A DNA stretch of 64,000 nucleotides from Strongyloides papillosus (Eukaryota; Nematoda; Chromadorea; Rhabditida; Strongyloididae): positions 1,736,001-1,800,000 of the forward strand of contig SRSI01000028.1 of assembly GCA_005656395.1 (NCBI GenBank), in the 5' to 3' direction. A program made the position numbers and the translations under genes. Positions 36,474 through 49,101 of this stretch are shown here, one piece after another (the stretch's first letter is position 1; every line of letters begins with the position of its first letter). The notes below the pieces were generated by a model, which worked only from the letters and a program-made list of their open reading frames with translations, had not been told where the DNA came from and did no database searches.

Positions 36474-38622
36474 ATGATGAATCAGAGGAATAGCTTAATT
36501 CCAACAATTTTAGTTGATGATGAGGAGGATGATAACAATATTAGAAATAACAATTCAAGAAAGAATTCACTGGTAGTACCAACATTATTCACTCCCAATA
36601 ATACTCATCAAAATAGATTTTTTAGAAAACCTAGTACATTTGCCATCCCATCAATTGAAATAATTGAGGAATCATCACCAGCACATTCAACAAGGCATAA
36701 CTCATTTTCAAGTACAGAACATTTTGATAATTTTAAAGAAGATGATTGTATAATTGTGCCAAAATGTTTTAAAAACAACTTTTTGATAACTGAAGATGAT
36801 TACAATAGTATTATTAAAATCAGTAAGTTTAAAAAAAATAATTTAAATTTGATTGATCCTTGAGGTTAGAAAAACTTGGTAAAAATAATAATCGTTTTGG
36901 AAAAGTCTACAAATTTCTGGAGACCAATGAAATGATAGAAGTAACAGGAACAAGATTTAAATTAGAAGCTCTCTCAACATGGGATCAAAATAATGTTATA
37001 ATACAAAAACAATTAACTCAATTACTAGAAGAATTAAGACACTTCTCTGAACTTAGACATCCAAATTTAACAAAATATTTTGGTTGTTACAAAACACCAG
37101 AGAAATTAACAATGTATCGTGAGTACCTACCTAACGGATCAGTAGATGATCGCATTGAAGAAGAATCTATTACTGAAGCGCTTGCCATTAAATGGTTACG
37201 CCAATCAACAGAAGCATTAAACTACTTACATACTCTTCAACCACCATTACCACATAAAAATTTAAAAGCATCAAATATGCTTTTAACAATAAGTGAAGAT
37301 ATCAAGTTGTCTGATATTGGTCATTCCATTCAAATAAATAATAAAGAGGATTATGATGAAACATCTAATATTATGCGAACAGTTTATAGGAAGGTATTAT
37401 TAATTACTGCTCCAGAACAAATTAAGTTTATCACTGAACCCTTTAAATTAACACCTTCTAATGATATATGGAGTTTAGGATGCATATTTGTTCAAATGTT
37501 AACCTATAAATTACCACACGAAGAGAAGTTAAAAGATCTATCAGATGTTATGTTATATAAACATTTAGAAGAAAATATTTACTTATCGAAAGACGAACAA
37601 CTTCATTACAATGGAGATACATTATACAAAAATGGAAGTATTGAAGCGAAAGAAATAATAAACAATATTCTTATTTTCGATGAAAACCTGAGACCAAAAG
37701 CTATTGATATTTTAAACTATGATACATTGTCAGTTAACAAAAGACTTTTCGAAGTTCATCCATTACCAATGGCTAAAAAAAGAAGATATAGTTCCTCTAG
37801 ACAGCGTCTTGATAGTTGTTATAGTAAAGAGAATGAGGATGAAAAACCTGTGAGGGTTATTGCAAGATGTGGAAAGAAAGATAAAGTCTTTTCCCCATTA
37901 CTAAAAAGATATGTTAGTTTAGATTCTGATGACATTAATAGTGATGATGAAGTTGAAGCTAAAGTTGAGACAATATCATATGAGAGTGATGGTGAAAGTG
38001 TCCCAGACGGTATTGAAACTCCCAAAATAACTGATAATAGGTACATAGCAAAGTATTTTACAAGTAAATTAATCATATTCTTAACATTCTTCGTCCGATG
38101 GAGTATTCTTGTTCTCCTAACATCAGTAACATTATTTTGTTTCGCATCATTTGTCTTTGTAGCAATTTATATAATCTATAATAGTATTAATTTTATCTGT
38201 CAATGCCATTTAAATGAAGGTTTTATTGTTTTAATTGCTCTTATTCTATTACCTATAATGATTCTATTAGGTTCATTATGTTGTAATAATGCATGTCAAA
38301 GGTATGAAGCTGCAGAGGAAAAAGGAAAATTAAAAAAATCAAAGTATGTTAATTGATTAAAAAGAGATAGACAGATACGTAGTATCGTCTTATCTCAAAA
38401 TATCATCAATATATTATTATAATTTATTATTATATTTACAGATTGTACTATCCACAACCACAAAAAGATATAACATTATGTGGTGTTATTGTTGTTCTTG
38501 GATCAAATCATCAAGAAAAGAGCGTTTTACATAAAAAGAAAAGAATTGATGATGATGATCCTACAGCTCCAATGAATTTGGAGAAAGGGAAAATTGTCAA
38601 TGATATTGCAAAGTTAGCTTAA
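36474..38622 (+). CDS. Membrane-anchored pseudokinase (MAP3K-like fold)
   Basis: Three exons, 36474-36822, 36870-38343 and 38442-38622, give 667 residues. The first intron (47 bases) ends at gaggttag, which restores the frame across an apparent break. Residues 1-115 are Ser/Asn/acidic and disordered. A kinase-like domain spans about 117-400: G-loop LGKNNNRFGKVY (119-130), LRHFSELRHPNLTKYFGCY, then HKNLKASN (245-252) where kinases have HRDLKxxN, DIG (265-267) for DFG, APE in LLITAPEQ, and NDIWSLGCIFVQML. The beta-3 Lys is replaced by Thr142 (EMIEVT) in my alignment and the catalytic Asp by Asn247, so phosphotransfer is unlikely. After an acidic linker, two or three membrane helices follow (about 515-552 and 563-585), then a cytosolic tail from the last exon. 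The best general match is the STE/MAP3K group; the role is unknown, probably scaffolding or allosteric. Confidence 0.88.
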
Positions 38623-39649
38623 AATAATATATAAATATTGTTTTCATCACTACCACTCCCTTCCAACAAACATGTTTAATCTACAATAAATTTTATTAGA
38701 ATTTTTTTGTTTATATACATTTTGAAGTATTTATACACAAATTTAAAATAAATATTAAAATTCTTCCATGATATTTTTTATTACTAATTTATTAAGATTA
38801 TAAATTTCAAAAGGCTTGACGTAATGTTATATTTATGCTAAATGTATAATATATTTATTAAAAGAGTAGATCATTAAAAATGATATATGTATACAAAGAG
38901 AGACAGTCATAAGATAGATTTATAACATTACACCAGAAACTATTTCATTTGCCATATTAAAATATTTAGAAAGTTAGTCTGTTCAATTGATTTAATATAT
39001 ATGTGTTAATTTATTCTATTTTACGTATTATAGAAGTAAAAATTTTAATAGTAGATAACTTTTTTTCCTATATATGTTTTAACGCTTCAAAAAGTACAAC
39101 ATTGTTGTCATCAAAATATTTACCATTTACGTTTAATAAATCTATCTTTTAATACATTTCTTAAAGTATCTATATTTTTTATATAATTGTTTAATATTTC
39201 TATAATACATTGTTTAAATATATTATCATATCTAAAATTCAATCGACATAAGTATAAAAAAAGACTAAAAGTACAATCATATCTTATCATTTAATAATTT
39301 TATAAAATTTAATATTTAATGGTGTATTAATGTTATATATACATTATAACATAATTTTTGACATTCCATCTATTTACCAAATTAAAATATAGTTGTAATA
39401 TATATATATTCTATTTATTTTTATTGGAATGCCGAGCCTCAATCATTATTTTTATATAATATAATCATTTTGACAATATCTTTTTATTGTACAATTTTAT
39501 TTGGAGTTATTTGACAAAAATTAGATTATACTTATTGAGGATCTTAAATTAAACATAAATTTTTATGATGAACTCAAGAAAATAAAATAAAAATTATATT
39601 TTTGTTGTTGTTATCATTTTCTTCTATGTTACAGAAACTTATTTATAAA
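38623..39649. other. Intergenic, 1.0 kb
   Basis: A+T-rich with no gene. The last bases carry an acceptor-like cttctatgttacag ahead of the desaturase ATG. Confidence 0.5.
39620..39634 (+). other. Possible spliced-leader acceptor for the desaturase gene
   Basis: A pyrimidine-rich run ending in ttacag lies 15 bases upstream of the ATG at 39650. An open frame extends further upstream only from a TTG or a less suitable ATG, so a trans-splice site here would explain the mRNA start. It is inferred from sequence only. Confidence 0.4.
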
Positions 39650-40777
39650 ATGGGTGCCACTGTTACAAAAACAAATTTTGAATGGTCATACACCGAAGAA
39701 CCACATGCATCGAGGAGAAAAGAGATACTCGAGAAGTATCCAAATGTCAAAGATTATTTTGGGATTGACCAAAGTTTTAAGTATGTTGTTTTAGCACAAG
39801 TATTATTTCAAATCTTCTGTGCGTATTTATTGAGAGATTCTGATTGGTTACTTGTTTGGATTCAAGCATACATTGTAAGTGGAACCTTAAATCATTCATT
39901 AACATTAGCTGTTCATGAAATTTCTCATAATATGGCATTTGGATGTGGTAGACCACTAGCTGTAAGTTTCAAGTATAATTTTAATAAGTATTTTATCTTT
40001 TTTTTCAAGAATCGTTTCTTTGGTTTTATTGCTAATCTTCCGATGGGTGTTCCAATGTCTATATCATTTAAAAAGTACCATTTAGAACATCACAGAAATT
40101 TGGGTGAAGATATTATTGATACTGATGTTCCAACGGAATTTGAGGCGAGATTTTTTAGAAATACTTTAGGAAAATTTGTATGGATGATTCTTCAACCAAT
40201 TTTTTATGCATTTCGTCCCTTTGCTATCTATCCTAAATCAATAACTGATTTCGAAATTTTAAATGGACTTGCTCAGATATTCTTTGATTTTATAATTCTT
40301 TATTTCTTTGGATTGAAGTCCTTTACGTACTTGTTTGGTGGATTCTTTGTCGGTTTAGGTTTACATCCATTAGCTGGACATTACATTAGTGACCATTACG
40401 TATTTACTCCAGGACAGGAGACATATTCATATTATGGAGTGATCAATAAGTTAACATTTAATGTTGGCCACCATGTAGAACATCATGACTTCCCTTTCGT
40501 TTGTGGAGCTAATCTTCCAAAAATTAGAAAGTTAGCACCTGAGTATTATGAAAATTTAACGCACCACGATAGTTGGTTAAAGGTAATGTATGACTTCATC
40601 TTCAATCCAAATATGTCATTGAAATCAAGAATTAAAAGAAAGATAGCGAGTGATGATGAATTTCATTTTTATGAACCAGGAAGATATGGTTCATCACGGA
40701 TATATGATTTAATATTAAAAATATCATCAATTATTCAATCACTACCTATTAGTCCCAATAAACCAAAGAGTTGTTAA
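39650..40777 (+). CDS. Sphingolipid delta-4 desaturase (dihydroceramide desaturase, DEGS family)
   Basis: Two exons, 39650-39961 and 40010-40777, encode 359 residues. The start [19 protein letters not shown] matches the family N-terminus including its myristoylatable Gly. The three histidine boxes of the di-iron centre are present: HEISH (89-93), HLEHH (128-132) and HHVEHH (258-263). [30 protein letters not shown] and [19 protein letters not shown] are family hallmarks. The enzyme introduces the delta-4 double bond of ceramide in the ER membrane. The 48-base intron has GT...AG ends, a multiple-of-three length and no stop, so an unspliced mRNA would insert 16 hydrophobic residues between boxes 1 and 2; the family alignment argues for splicing. 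The C-terminus is about 35 residues longer than the human enzyme. C. elegans ttm-5 is a likely counterpart. Confidence 0.95.
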   Translation: MGATVTKTNFEWSYTEEPHASRRKEILEKYPNVKDYFGIDQSFKYVVLAQVLFQIFCAYLLRDSDWLLVWIQAYIVSGTLNHSLTLAVHEISHNMAFGCGRPLAVSFKYNFNKYFIFFFKNRFFGFIANLPMGVPMSISFKKYHLEHHRNLGEDIIDTDVPTEFEARFFRNTLGKFVWMILQPIFYAFRPFAIYPKSITDFEILNGLAQIFFDFIILYFFGLKSFTYLFGGFFVGLGLHPLAGHYISDHYVFTPGQETYSYYGVINKLTFNVGHHVEHHDFPFVCGANLPKIRKLAPEYYENLTHHDSWLKVMYDFIFNPNMSLKSRIKRKIASDDEFHFYEPGRYGSSRIYDLILKISSIIQSLPISPNKPKSC

Positions 40778-43273
40778 ACTAAGTGGAAAAAATATATGTA
40801 TATGTACTTTTACAATAGCGATAAAAAAATTTATATTATCAATATTGTTATTTTCTGTTTTTATGCCATAAAATTACCTTAAAGCCTTTAAATGAAATCT
40901 ATAAATTTTTTTCTATCAAAATAATTAATAATTTATCACCACCTATATAAAATGCTTCATGTTATTCTTTTTTTTAATTGTAATAATTAGAAAACAATTG
41001 ATTCTTATTTCCTTTTTTTTTAATTAACATGCAATAAATAGAAAAAAAAAAGAAATGTTAATCATTCTTATTTAGGAGATTCTTTTTTAAATATATATGT
41101 TTTAATTAAATAGTCCTCTCTTGTGTTACCAAATGACTTAATATTCTTTTTTATATAGTTATCAATCTTCAGGATGAGTAGAAATTTTAAAATAAAAATA
41201 TTATTCAACAAAAAGTAATTTTATTAAAAAAATTAAGCATATTTATTTTTATTAAAAATTTATATATTTATTTTGTATTTCTTAATTATATTATTATTTA
41301 TTTTGTTTCTTCTGTCTATTTAAATAATTGCTTTCTAATGTAACAGCAATTTATGCTAATAAATTCGAGGAAAAATATATTTTTAAAAGTATACTCTTAT
41401 TTTTTTAAAATAAAATACTTTAGTATTTTCTAAACATATTTTTAAGTTCCTATTGTTAGTAGCATTTTAAAGTACTTAAATTAAGTTATATTTAATGATG
41501 TTCATTTCTAAATATTTTTTGTAAACACTTCATAAGACAATTAATGATGAAATTTAGATGTTTTTAACTAAATCGCTAATAAAAAAAAACATTACCATTA
41601 GGCATTTTTTAATTATATATGGTATAATTATTTAAAAGGAAGAGATAATTTTCAAAAAGATTATTAAAATAATACATCAAATTTAAAATTTATATATTTT
41701 AAAGATTAATTTTAAATATTTTCGTTTTCCCACAAATAAGAGTATTTTTTATATTTCCTAATCAAAAAGTTTATAGCAACTCTAAATTCCCTTTTAACCG
41801 TGTTGTTAAGGAAAATTCTATAATGTAATTTTTATTAACATTGTTAAAATATTTTCTCAAAATAGATATATATTTCAATGATAAACTCGATGTTTTTGAT
41901 TTAAATAACTAATCATAAGAAAGGTTGCTATACATTGTTGTGAAAAATATATAGAATATAGAAGTATGGAAGTAAGTAATATTTTGCCAATCCCATTGTT
42001 ATTAATACTTATGTAATTACATTTTTTTATATCTTCCTCATTTGAATGTTATTAAAAATATCTATTATTAATGTCATTTATTATTTTCTTTCCACAATTT
42101 TTATTTACACTCACCATTAATTAATTATGTTTTGATAAATGTTCCGATAAAAATACTAAAACTTTACTTTAAGAAACCACTTACTTAAGATAAACTTTTG
42201 GGAATATCAAATTTATAATATCAAATGTATTTCATTATCCTGTAACATCTAATTAATTACTTTACATCTTTACTAAAAAAGATAATTTAACTTGATGATT
42301 GATAAATGTTAAATATTCGTACTGTTATTTAAAAAACCATCAAACCATTGAGGTGAAAGTTTTCACTATTCGGACAAATTAAATAATTTGGCACTCCTTA
42401 ATTTTCTATTCTTAAAAGTACATTTTTTTAAAGTAATTTTTTTATAATCAAATTGACTTTGAGAATTTTATGTTTCACACAATAAATTTCGTATTTTCGT
42501 GATAACAATGTATTAAAGCATAATTTTCAATTGTTAAAACGAATGTTTAGTTAGTGTTTCATATTTTTGTGTCCAGTGACGATAGTTTTGATCAGGGTAA
42601 TATTATTAAATAGTTTTATATTTATATAATTAATAACAGCCATTCGAGATGTTTTCAATATTAATCAGATATCATCAAATCTCTTTTTATTTTTTGTAAT
42701 AATACTCCTATTACAACATTAAAAATATATATACATATTTCATTCAACAACTACAAACACAATTATTCTATTTTAATATACGATAATAAAGTAGTAGTTT
42801 GTTAACTTTTATTATGTTAAAAAATATGTTAACAATAATTCCAAATAAAATATTTCTATATATGCTTATGATGATAAAAAACTAATATTATTATTTCTCT
42901 CTTCAGTGTAATCATCTTAATTCTCCTAGAATTATTAGGAAATTATTAAAACTCTAATGTATAATAACATATGAGCAACTAAAATACCATTTCCATATAT
43001 TCTTTGTTTTCATTATATTTAGCAATTTCAAAAATCTTTTAATCTTTATCTTTTAATGAAATGTCAATTTTTCTGTAATTTTAAATGACAATTTTTTTTC
43101 ACTCCAATTATTAAATATTCCAAAAGAGACACATATATTTTAATTTTTACACTTTCAACATTTCTCATTAACTGTTACAAATATTAATTTAGAAAAATTT
43201 TCATTAACATCAATTTCATCATATATTAGCCAATTTTAGGTTATGGTACTCCAACCAGACATCTAAATTTTTA
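40778..43273. other. Intergenic, 2.5 kb
   Basis: Very A+T-rich with homopolymer runs. I see no ORF, RNA gene or clear repeat. The end nearest 43274 should hold the promoter of the receptor gene. Confidence 0.45.
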
Positions 43274-44554
43274 ATGGATTCCAAAATCATGTTACCAACC
43301 CAAAATAATATTACTTTAGGTGATAAAAATTTATTAAATACAACGTTTAAAGAATGTTTTTGTAACATTATCACTGAAGATTTAACTTTACAACAAAAAA
43401 TATTAATTTTGGGATTACTTCCAACTATCTCATTAATTGGCATTGTTGATAATACATCCAATTTTATAATTTATATAAAAAATAAAAATTCTGCCTCAAG
43501 ATATCTTGCTTTTTTAAGTATCAGCGATTTTGGTATGTTTTTTTCATAAATACAATGTTTTCATCTTAACTTTTTCCAGGAATTTGTTTAATGGGAATAC
43601 TTGTGATGTTTGCAGATTCAATGAGAACCTACAATTATACAATAGATCAAATGTTTAGTAGGTGTATGCCATATCTACAACCACTATCATCAATGTTTCA
43701 AATGTTTTCTGTGTACATTACTGTTGCGGCAGCCATTAATTGCTACATTTCAGTATCACCGTAAGTTGCACAAAAAATTTATACATATTTTTTGCATAAT
43801 AACAATATAAATAATTTTATTTTTTACAGTCGTCATAAAAATATAAAAAATTGGTATTCAACTGTTAGGATAGCAAATAAAATAGCTGAATACACTTTTA
43901 TTTTTGTTGTCTTCTATAATATTATACTTTTCAAAGAATTAGAAGCTATTTTATGTTATAGTAAAATTTATGGGCATGAAATATATGAGTTATGTCCTAC
44001 AGAATTACGAATAAGTGAAACATATATGACTATTTATAGAGGTTATATGTATGCTACCATTTGTGCTGTATCACCATTTGTAGTTTTATGTATTTTAACG
44101 ATAGGAATATTATCTAACTATAAAAGTAAAAATAAGCTTGACGAGTATGATAGAAATAATAAGTATATGAATTGTGAGAATACTAATCAATTAGATAACA
44201 TTGAACCACCAGAAGATGAGGAACCACCAATTGTATTAATTTTAGTAGTTATATTATTTTTAGTTTGTAATATAATACCATTGGCAGTGAACATTTGTGA
44301 ATTTATTCCTGGGTAAGAGATAAGGTAAAAAAATTTGTATTTTTCCGTTTTTTAGTGTTCTTAATGAGGAACAATTACATTTTCTTTCTGATATTGGTAA
44401 CAATTTAGTGGTATTTAATGCAACAGCAAATTTCTTCATTTACGCAATATTTTCAAATTCATATAGACGAGATTTATTTAATTCTGGTAGCAAATTGTTT
44501 TGTCTTACTACTACTACTCAAATTATTGAAACATCTGAGGCAGTAGAAGTTTAA
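43274..44554 (+). CDS. FMRFamide-type neuropeptide GPCR (FRPR/DMSR-like)
   Basis: Four exons, 43274-43532, 43580-43760, 43830-44312 and 44356-44554, encode 373 residues. The extracellular N-terminus carries N-glycosylation sites (NNIT, NTTF) and a CFC motif. Seven hydrophobic segments follow. TM1 contains LLPTISLIGIVDNTSNFIIY and TM2 FLSISDFGICLMGILVMF. TM3 lies in the segment ending FSVYITVAAAINCYISV, TM6 is IVLILVVILFLVCNIIPLAV and TM7 VFNATANFFIYAIFSNSYRR. The TM2 SxxDFG, TM6 CNxxPLxxN and TM7 NATANFFIY forms are those of the FMRFamide-receptor-related rhodopsin family. The D/E-R-Y at the end of TM3 is NCY. It would signal through G proteins in neurons or muscle. It ends 116 bases from the end of the convergent TARP-like gene. 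Confidence 0.85.
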
Positions 44555-44670
44555 GTATTGTCAGAGAAGACAAATGATAAGATAATTTTTTTATAAGAAA
44601 TTAATTTACAAGTACTTTTTTTAACTTTGATTAAATAAAATGAAAGTTCAATCTGATGAGTTTTTGTCTA

Positions 44671-45763
44671 TCATACAATGGAAAGATCTGTAAAGGTTAA
44701 ATTTTTTGTTTTTTGCATTTGGTAAGCTCTTGAATGTTTTACATAATTATCATGACTCATAATGGGGTCAATATTTCCTGAATTCGTTCTCAAAGATTTC
44801 ATTATAGATCTCATTTTGTACCTCTCATAAGTTTTTGCATCCCTCCTTGACATATAAACAACAGTTGATAGAAGTGCCGTTATCTCAGTACACAAGAATC
44901 CAACCTTAAAATATTTTATTATTTTTAAAAATATAAAATTTTAATACCTTAACACATATAAAACTATATCCATATGTGTAATAAAATAATGGATCATCCA
45001 TCTCTGAAGCTTTATATATTTTATAACCAGCTTCTTTTGTGACTGCTGACATATAAATAATTAAGAAAACAAATTTTGCAATACCTAAAATTTTTATTAT
45101 TTTATGAAAAATACTAATAAAATATGTTTTACTACCTGCAAAGATATGAAGTACAGTCGAAAAGAATAAACTTTTATATGGGCTGGAACGTATACAACAT
45201 ATTATGATGGCAATGAAACCATTGATGTCAAAAAATAAACTTAAAAGTAATGGAATTATTGCTTTCCTTAGTGAAACTAGAATATTATAAAATTTGATGA
45301 TAAACTTTTATATACCTCATAATAATTACCTTCAATAGAAGTTGTAACATCTGCCGGTTCATCAAGTGAAAAAAAATCAATTGTATTACATTTAAATTCA
45401 ACAACAGCTAAAAAATTAAGATAAAAATGTTTCTTTTCATTATGGAACTAACGATCTAACCAGCAGAATTTCCAGGGACCAAATGTTGCGTTTTTGTAAT
45501 ATATAATTTTATTATATGGATCATCAATAGGATTTGTTTTATTTGGATAAACATAATACTTTAAAACTTCTGAAGTGTACAACCAACTGTTTGTCGAAAT
45601 TCCTATTAAAAAAAGATAAGTTCGTGTTAAAGAATAGATAAAATTTACCACAACAATTTAAAGTACATGCTAGAGAAGAGAATAACAGCGAAAATTTTAT
45701 TAACTTGACACGATTTTGCGGAGATATTTTGATTAGTTTATGTGGATATACGGGGAAAATCAT
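44671..45763 (-). CDS. Stargazin/TARP-like four-helix membrane protein (claudin superfamily)
   Basis: Six exons on the minus strand, 45649-45763, 45453-45602, 45330-45407, 45136-45276, 44948-45084 and 44671-44904, join in phase to 284 residues. Topology is four helices with a large first loop. After TM1 come ISTNSWLYTSEV and FGPWKFCWLD, then FKCNTIDFFSLD; this W-x-x-C...C claudin signature follows the form of stargazin (DYWLY ... GLWRTCC ... CKQIDHF). Later segments match TM2 (LRKAIIPLLLSLFFDINGF), TM3 (FSTVLHIFAG) and TM4 (TYGYSFICVKVGFLCTEITA), again stargazin-like. The cytosolic tail ends TFTDLSIV, a possible PDZ ligand. TARPs are auxiliary subunits that traffic and modulate AMPA-type glutamate receptors; C. 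elegans STG-1/STG-2 are counterparts. Which one this is cannot be decided here. Confidence 0.85.
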
Positions 45764-46321
45764 GATATAGAAAAAAAAATCAGCAATACATACCTCATAT
45801 ATATTTATAAAAATATATATAAATGGTAAGAGAGAGTCCTTAAATAACAAAAATAATATTTTAAAAATAGAAATGTTAAAAAAATTTGTGTCAATATAAA
45901 ACCTTTAATACACATGCCTTTCAAGACATCCTTTTGTGGATAATAAATTTAAAGAGCAATGAATGAAAAATTATAAATATATATAAAAAAAGTAAAGTAG
46001 ACAATCTTTTGACGTTTAATTTGTCACTAAGATTTGTTATTAAATTATCTGGACGTATGTTACATTTCCCTCAATAAATAATCTTTTGATAACATTTGAC
46101 ATTTTATTTTAAACAATTATATATTATAAAATTTTATAATGTTAACTTTATTTGATTGAAAAGAAATAAAAAGAAAAATTTTATAGTACTAATTATTGTA
46201 AAATTAAAGATTTTGTTGTTTGATATTAAACTATATCATTATCGTCATTATATAAACTATATTTTTGATTTATTAGTATTTTTAAAACTGTTTACAATAA
46301 ATAAAAAGTTTTTTAGAAAAA
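45764..46321. other. Intergenic, promoter side of the TARP-like gene
   Basis: No gene I accept. The ORF at 46156-46446 is mostly Phe, Tyr, Ile and Lys and looks like a chance ORF. Confidence 0.4.
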
Positions 46322-46585
46322 ATGTTCAGTTCTCTCTCTGTAATGCATCTTGTCATATTCTATTTTATATTATTTATTTTCATTTTTATTATCATATCAT
46401 TTTGTTATTTTATTACTTCGTGTATAACGTATATCTTTTTAATTGAAAGGTATCTAGAAATACAAGAAAATTTTGAGAAGTATCTTGGGGGAGATTCAAA
46501 TGAATATTTTAAATATTTTGAAGATAATTTACATATAAATGAATTTTATAGGCAGAATTATTTCCATAATAATCAAACTTTATAA
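46322..46585 (+). CDS. Possible small membrane protein
   Basis: 87 codons from an ATG. One or two hydrophobic segments occupy residues about 8-40. They are followed by a soluble tail (ERYLEIQENFEKYLGGDSNE, then YFKYFEDNLHINEFYRQNYF) whose Glu/Gln/Gly content is more protein-like than neighbouring ORFs. No family is recognised and no splice partners are obvious. It may be a real short gene, the last exon of one, or a chance ORF. Confidence 0.3.
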   Translation: MFSSLSVMHLVIFYFILFIFIFIIISFCYFITSCITYIFLIERYLEIQENFEKYLGGDSNEYFKYFEDNLHINEFYRQNYFHNNQTL

Positions 46586-49101
46586 ATCTTGATCAATTTT
46601 TTATATATATTTATTGTATTTGTTATTTGGATACTTTTAATTTGATAATATATTTTTACATTATTTGCTGATTTTCTATTTGTTTATCACAGTCTCAATT
46701 ATTACAAAATATGTGATACAAAAATAATTAAACAATGTTTATAACCGATTTATCTAAAATTAAATACATTCATATATTGTGGCTAAAAAATAACATTTTA
46801 TGAAGTTTGTATTAAAAAAATATAATGCCGATACTTTTCTTAAAACGTATTCTGTCATCACGTCAACTAACTACTCTTTTATAGTATAAACACCTTTAAT
46901 TTGTAGAAAAAATATATTAAAAAGTACATTTAAGAGATGTTAAAAAAAACGAAGAATAAACTAGTTTATTTGTTATTTCAAAAAAGGTCATCGCAAATTT
47001 AAATTGTAAACGCTAACGTTTTTAAAAACATTGATAGAAAACGGCCGGGACGAAAGTATTATCACTATAATCAAATTTGGAGTTTCAAAAACTTTGTAAT
47101 AATTTATTTGCTTTTTTTCTTTGGTAACTAAACTAATAAGAATGTAATATTGTACACTACCTTTGATTTTTACAGTCCCAAATGCTTCTCTACAAAATTA
47201 CTCACTCACCGGACAAAGTAAGTCAGGAGATACCTCAACGGTGCTACTTGTTTGGGCTTTGTCGCTTAATTTTGCAAAGGAACATTTCAGTAGAAAATTG
47301 TTGTTTTTATTGAGTTTCTTTCGATAAAGTTACTCCCTGTTGGTAACGCTAATCCTCTAGTGTTTATATAAACTAATTCCCAAAACACTACAAATTTGGC
47401 TCAACCGAGTCGCATTCTTGTAAATCTTTACACTAGTGACTAATTTTTTACCATAGATTCCTTATCATGTTATTATTTAACTCTATTGTCAGACAAGTCT
47501 TAGTTGCTATAACCACTTCAAAAAGTCTCCAGTTGTACTTGCATTAGTGACGAAACTCTGCTACTACTGCTTTCTGGGGTTTCAAGAACAAATACTAAAC
47601 TTTCAGCCTACAACTTTAATCGTGTATGCTTGCACTCCAATAACGTAATAGGTACTTTAGAAGGGACAAAGTTATTTAGAAACGAATGCTTGCTAACAAG
47701 CAAATTCGAGTACAGTATCCCAGAAACTAGAGGCCTTCTATATAATTAAGCTTTTGAGGGTACCTGTTTACTAATTTAAAACAATACTTGTCTTAATACA
47801 CTTTTTTAATAAGCTAATTTAGTTAATTAGCATCTTAATTAGTAAATTTCTTGATAAAATATGCTAATTTCAATTGTTTTTTTTAGAACTGCAGTTCATA
47901 TCAATTTACCGGAGTCTACTATTTTGAAAATATCTTAGTTATTTCTTTCATTATTATTCAAAAGTACTATTTTTTATTCAAAATTTTCCTATACTTAATA
48001 AATCTACAATTACTTTCGAAATTGAAATAAGTTTTCTATTTATTTTGATATTTTCTCTTGACTTCCTTTTTGAAACTAAAATTTATATTTAGGTAGCTTT
48101 AATAAGTTAAGAGACAACACCTAAAGTATTCACTTACCAAAGTTAATATTGTTTTTGAAGATTTTAATTTAAATTAATTTTATATCAGATAAAGTAATTT
48201 GTTGTTTAAAACTACCATTGATTATATAATTGTAAATATTAGAATTTTATTTTTACGTTAACCATGATACATTAGTGTGATAACTATTGTTATGTTCAAA
48301 AGAAAAACATGAATCTAAATAAATAATTATATCAAGTATTATCAATGATCAAAAATTATAAAGAAAAAAAACTGTGCTTTATATAAACAATAGAAATGTC
48401 TCTTAGATATATTTATCTTTCATTTAAAATTCCATATAAATAATTATAACAAAAATATATAATTTTTTATAGTTTCTAATAAATATTGACCATATAGCCA
48501 GAGGGTTCACAAAAGAGAATGCATTGTAATTTCATGTAATAATATAGATTGTTTACTATATTTTTTGATAACAAGTTTCAGAATATTATATCTAAAAGTT
48601 TTTAATAGAACTGATGAATCATAAAAAGTCAAGTTTAAAAAATAATACTAATTTTAATCAAAAATATAATTTTCTTTGTAAATTTAAAAGAAAATTTATC
48701 AATTCATTTTAAAATTTGTTAATCATCACTATAGTTTTAATGATAAAAATAACCATAAATTCAAAATTTTTTCTTTCATTAAAGAAACCTAGATTTAAAT
48801 TTTATTCGGATTAATTAAAGATGATTCGTAGTTTGTAATTGAACGACAGCATATTATCACAACATCCTATTTTATCTTTTATGATCCTGATATAGACATA
48901 CTATCAAGAGTTCTTCATATAATTACGTATTATTAAATTTATCCTCAATTTTCATATCCTTTTTTAAAAAGAAAGTTAATTTTCTTTTATATATACTCTT
49001 AATATTTATCCAACCTGTTTTTTTATTTGCCTTTAGGAGTATATATATTTAAAATTACATATTTATCTCAGTTTTAAATATTGTTATTATAATTTATTGA
49101 T
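46586..49101. other. Intergenic with a G+C-richer island
   Basis: No ORF is supported. The central part, about 47030-47770, differs sharply in composition and is annotated separately; the flanks are ordinary A+T-rich DNA. Confidence 0.5.
47030..47770. other. Compositional island without ORFs
   Basis: Hand counts for several 60-base lines in this stretch give about 28-45 % G+C, against about 17 % in a flanking line. It includes acggccgggacg, caccggacaaag and tttctggggtttc. Both strands were read in all frames for parts of it without finding a long ORF; the best short frame is about 40 codons. A small hairpin (tgcttg ctaa caagca) lies near 47687-47702. Candidates are a decayed transposon, an old insertion, or a structured non-coding RNA. 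Confidence 0.5.

Noticed and set aside
36450..36863. Apparent frameshift between a 137-codon ORF and the kinase-like ORF
   Set aside because: A 47-base GT...AG intron (36823-36869) joins the two frames cleanly, so no indel is needed.
46156..46446. 96-codon plus-strand ORF
   Set aside because: Made mainly of Phe, Tyr, Ile, Leu and Lys; overlaps a more protein-like ORF in another frame.
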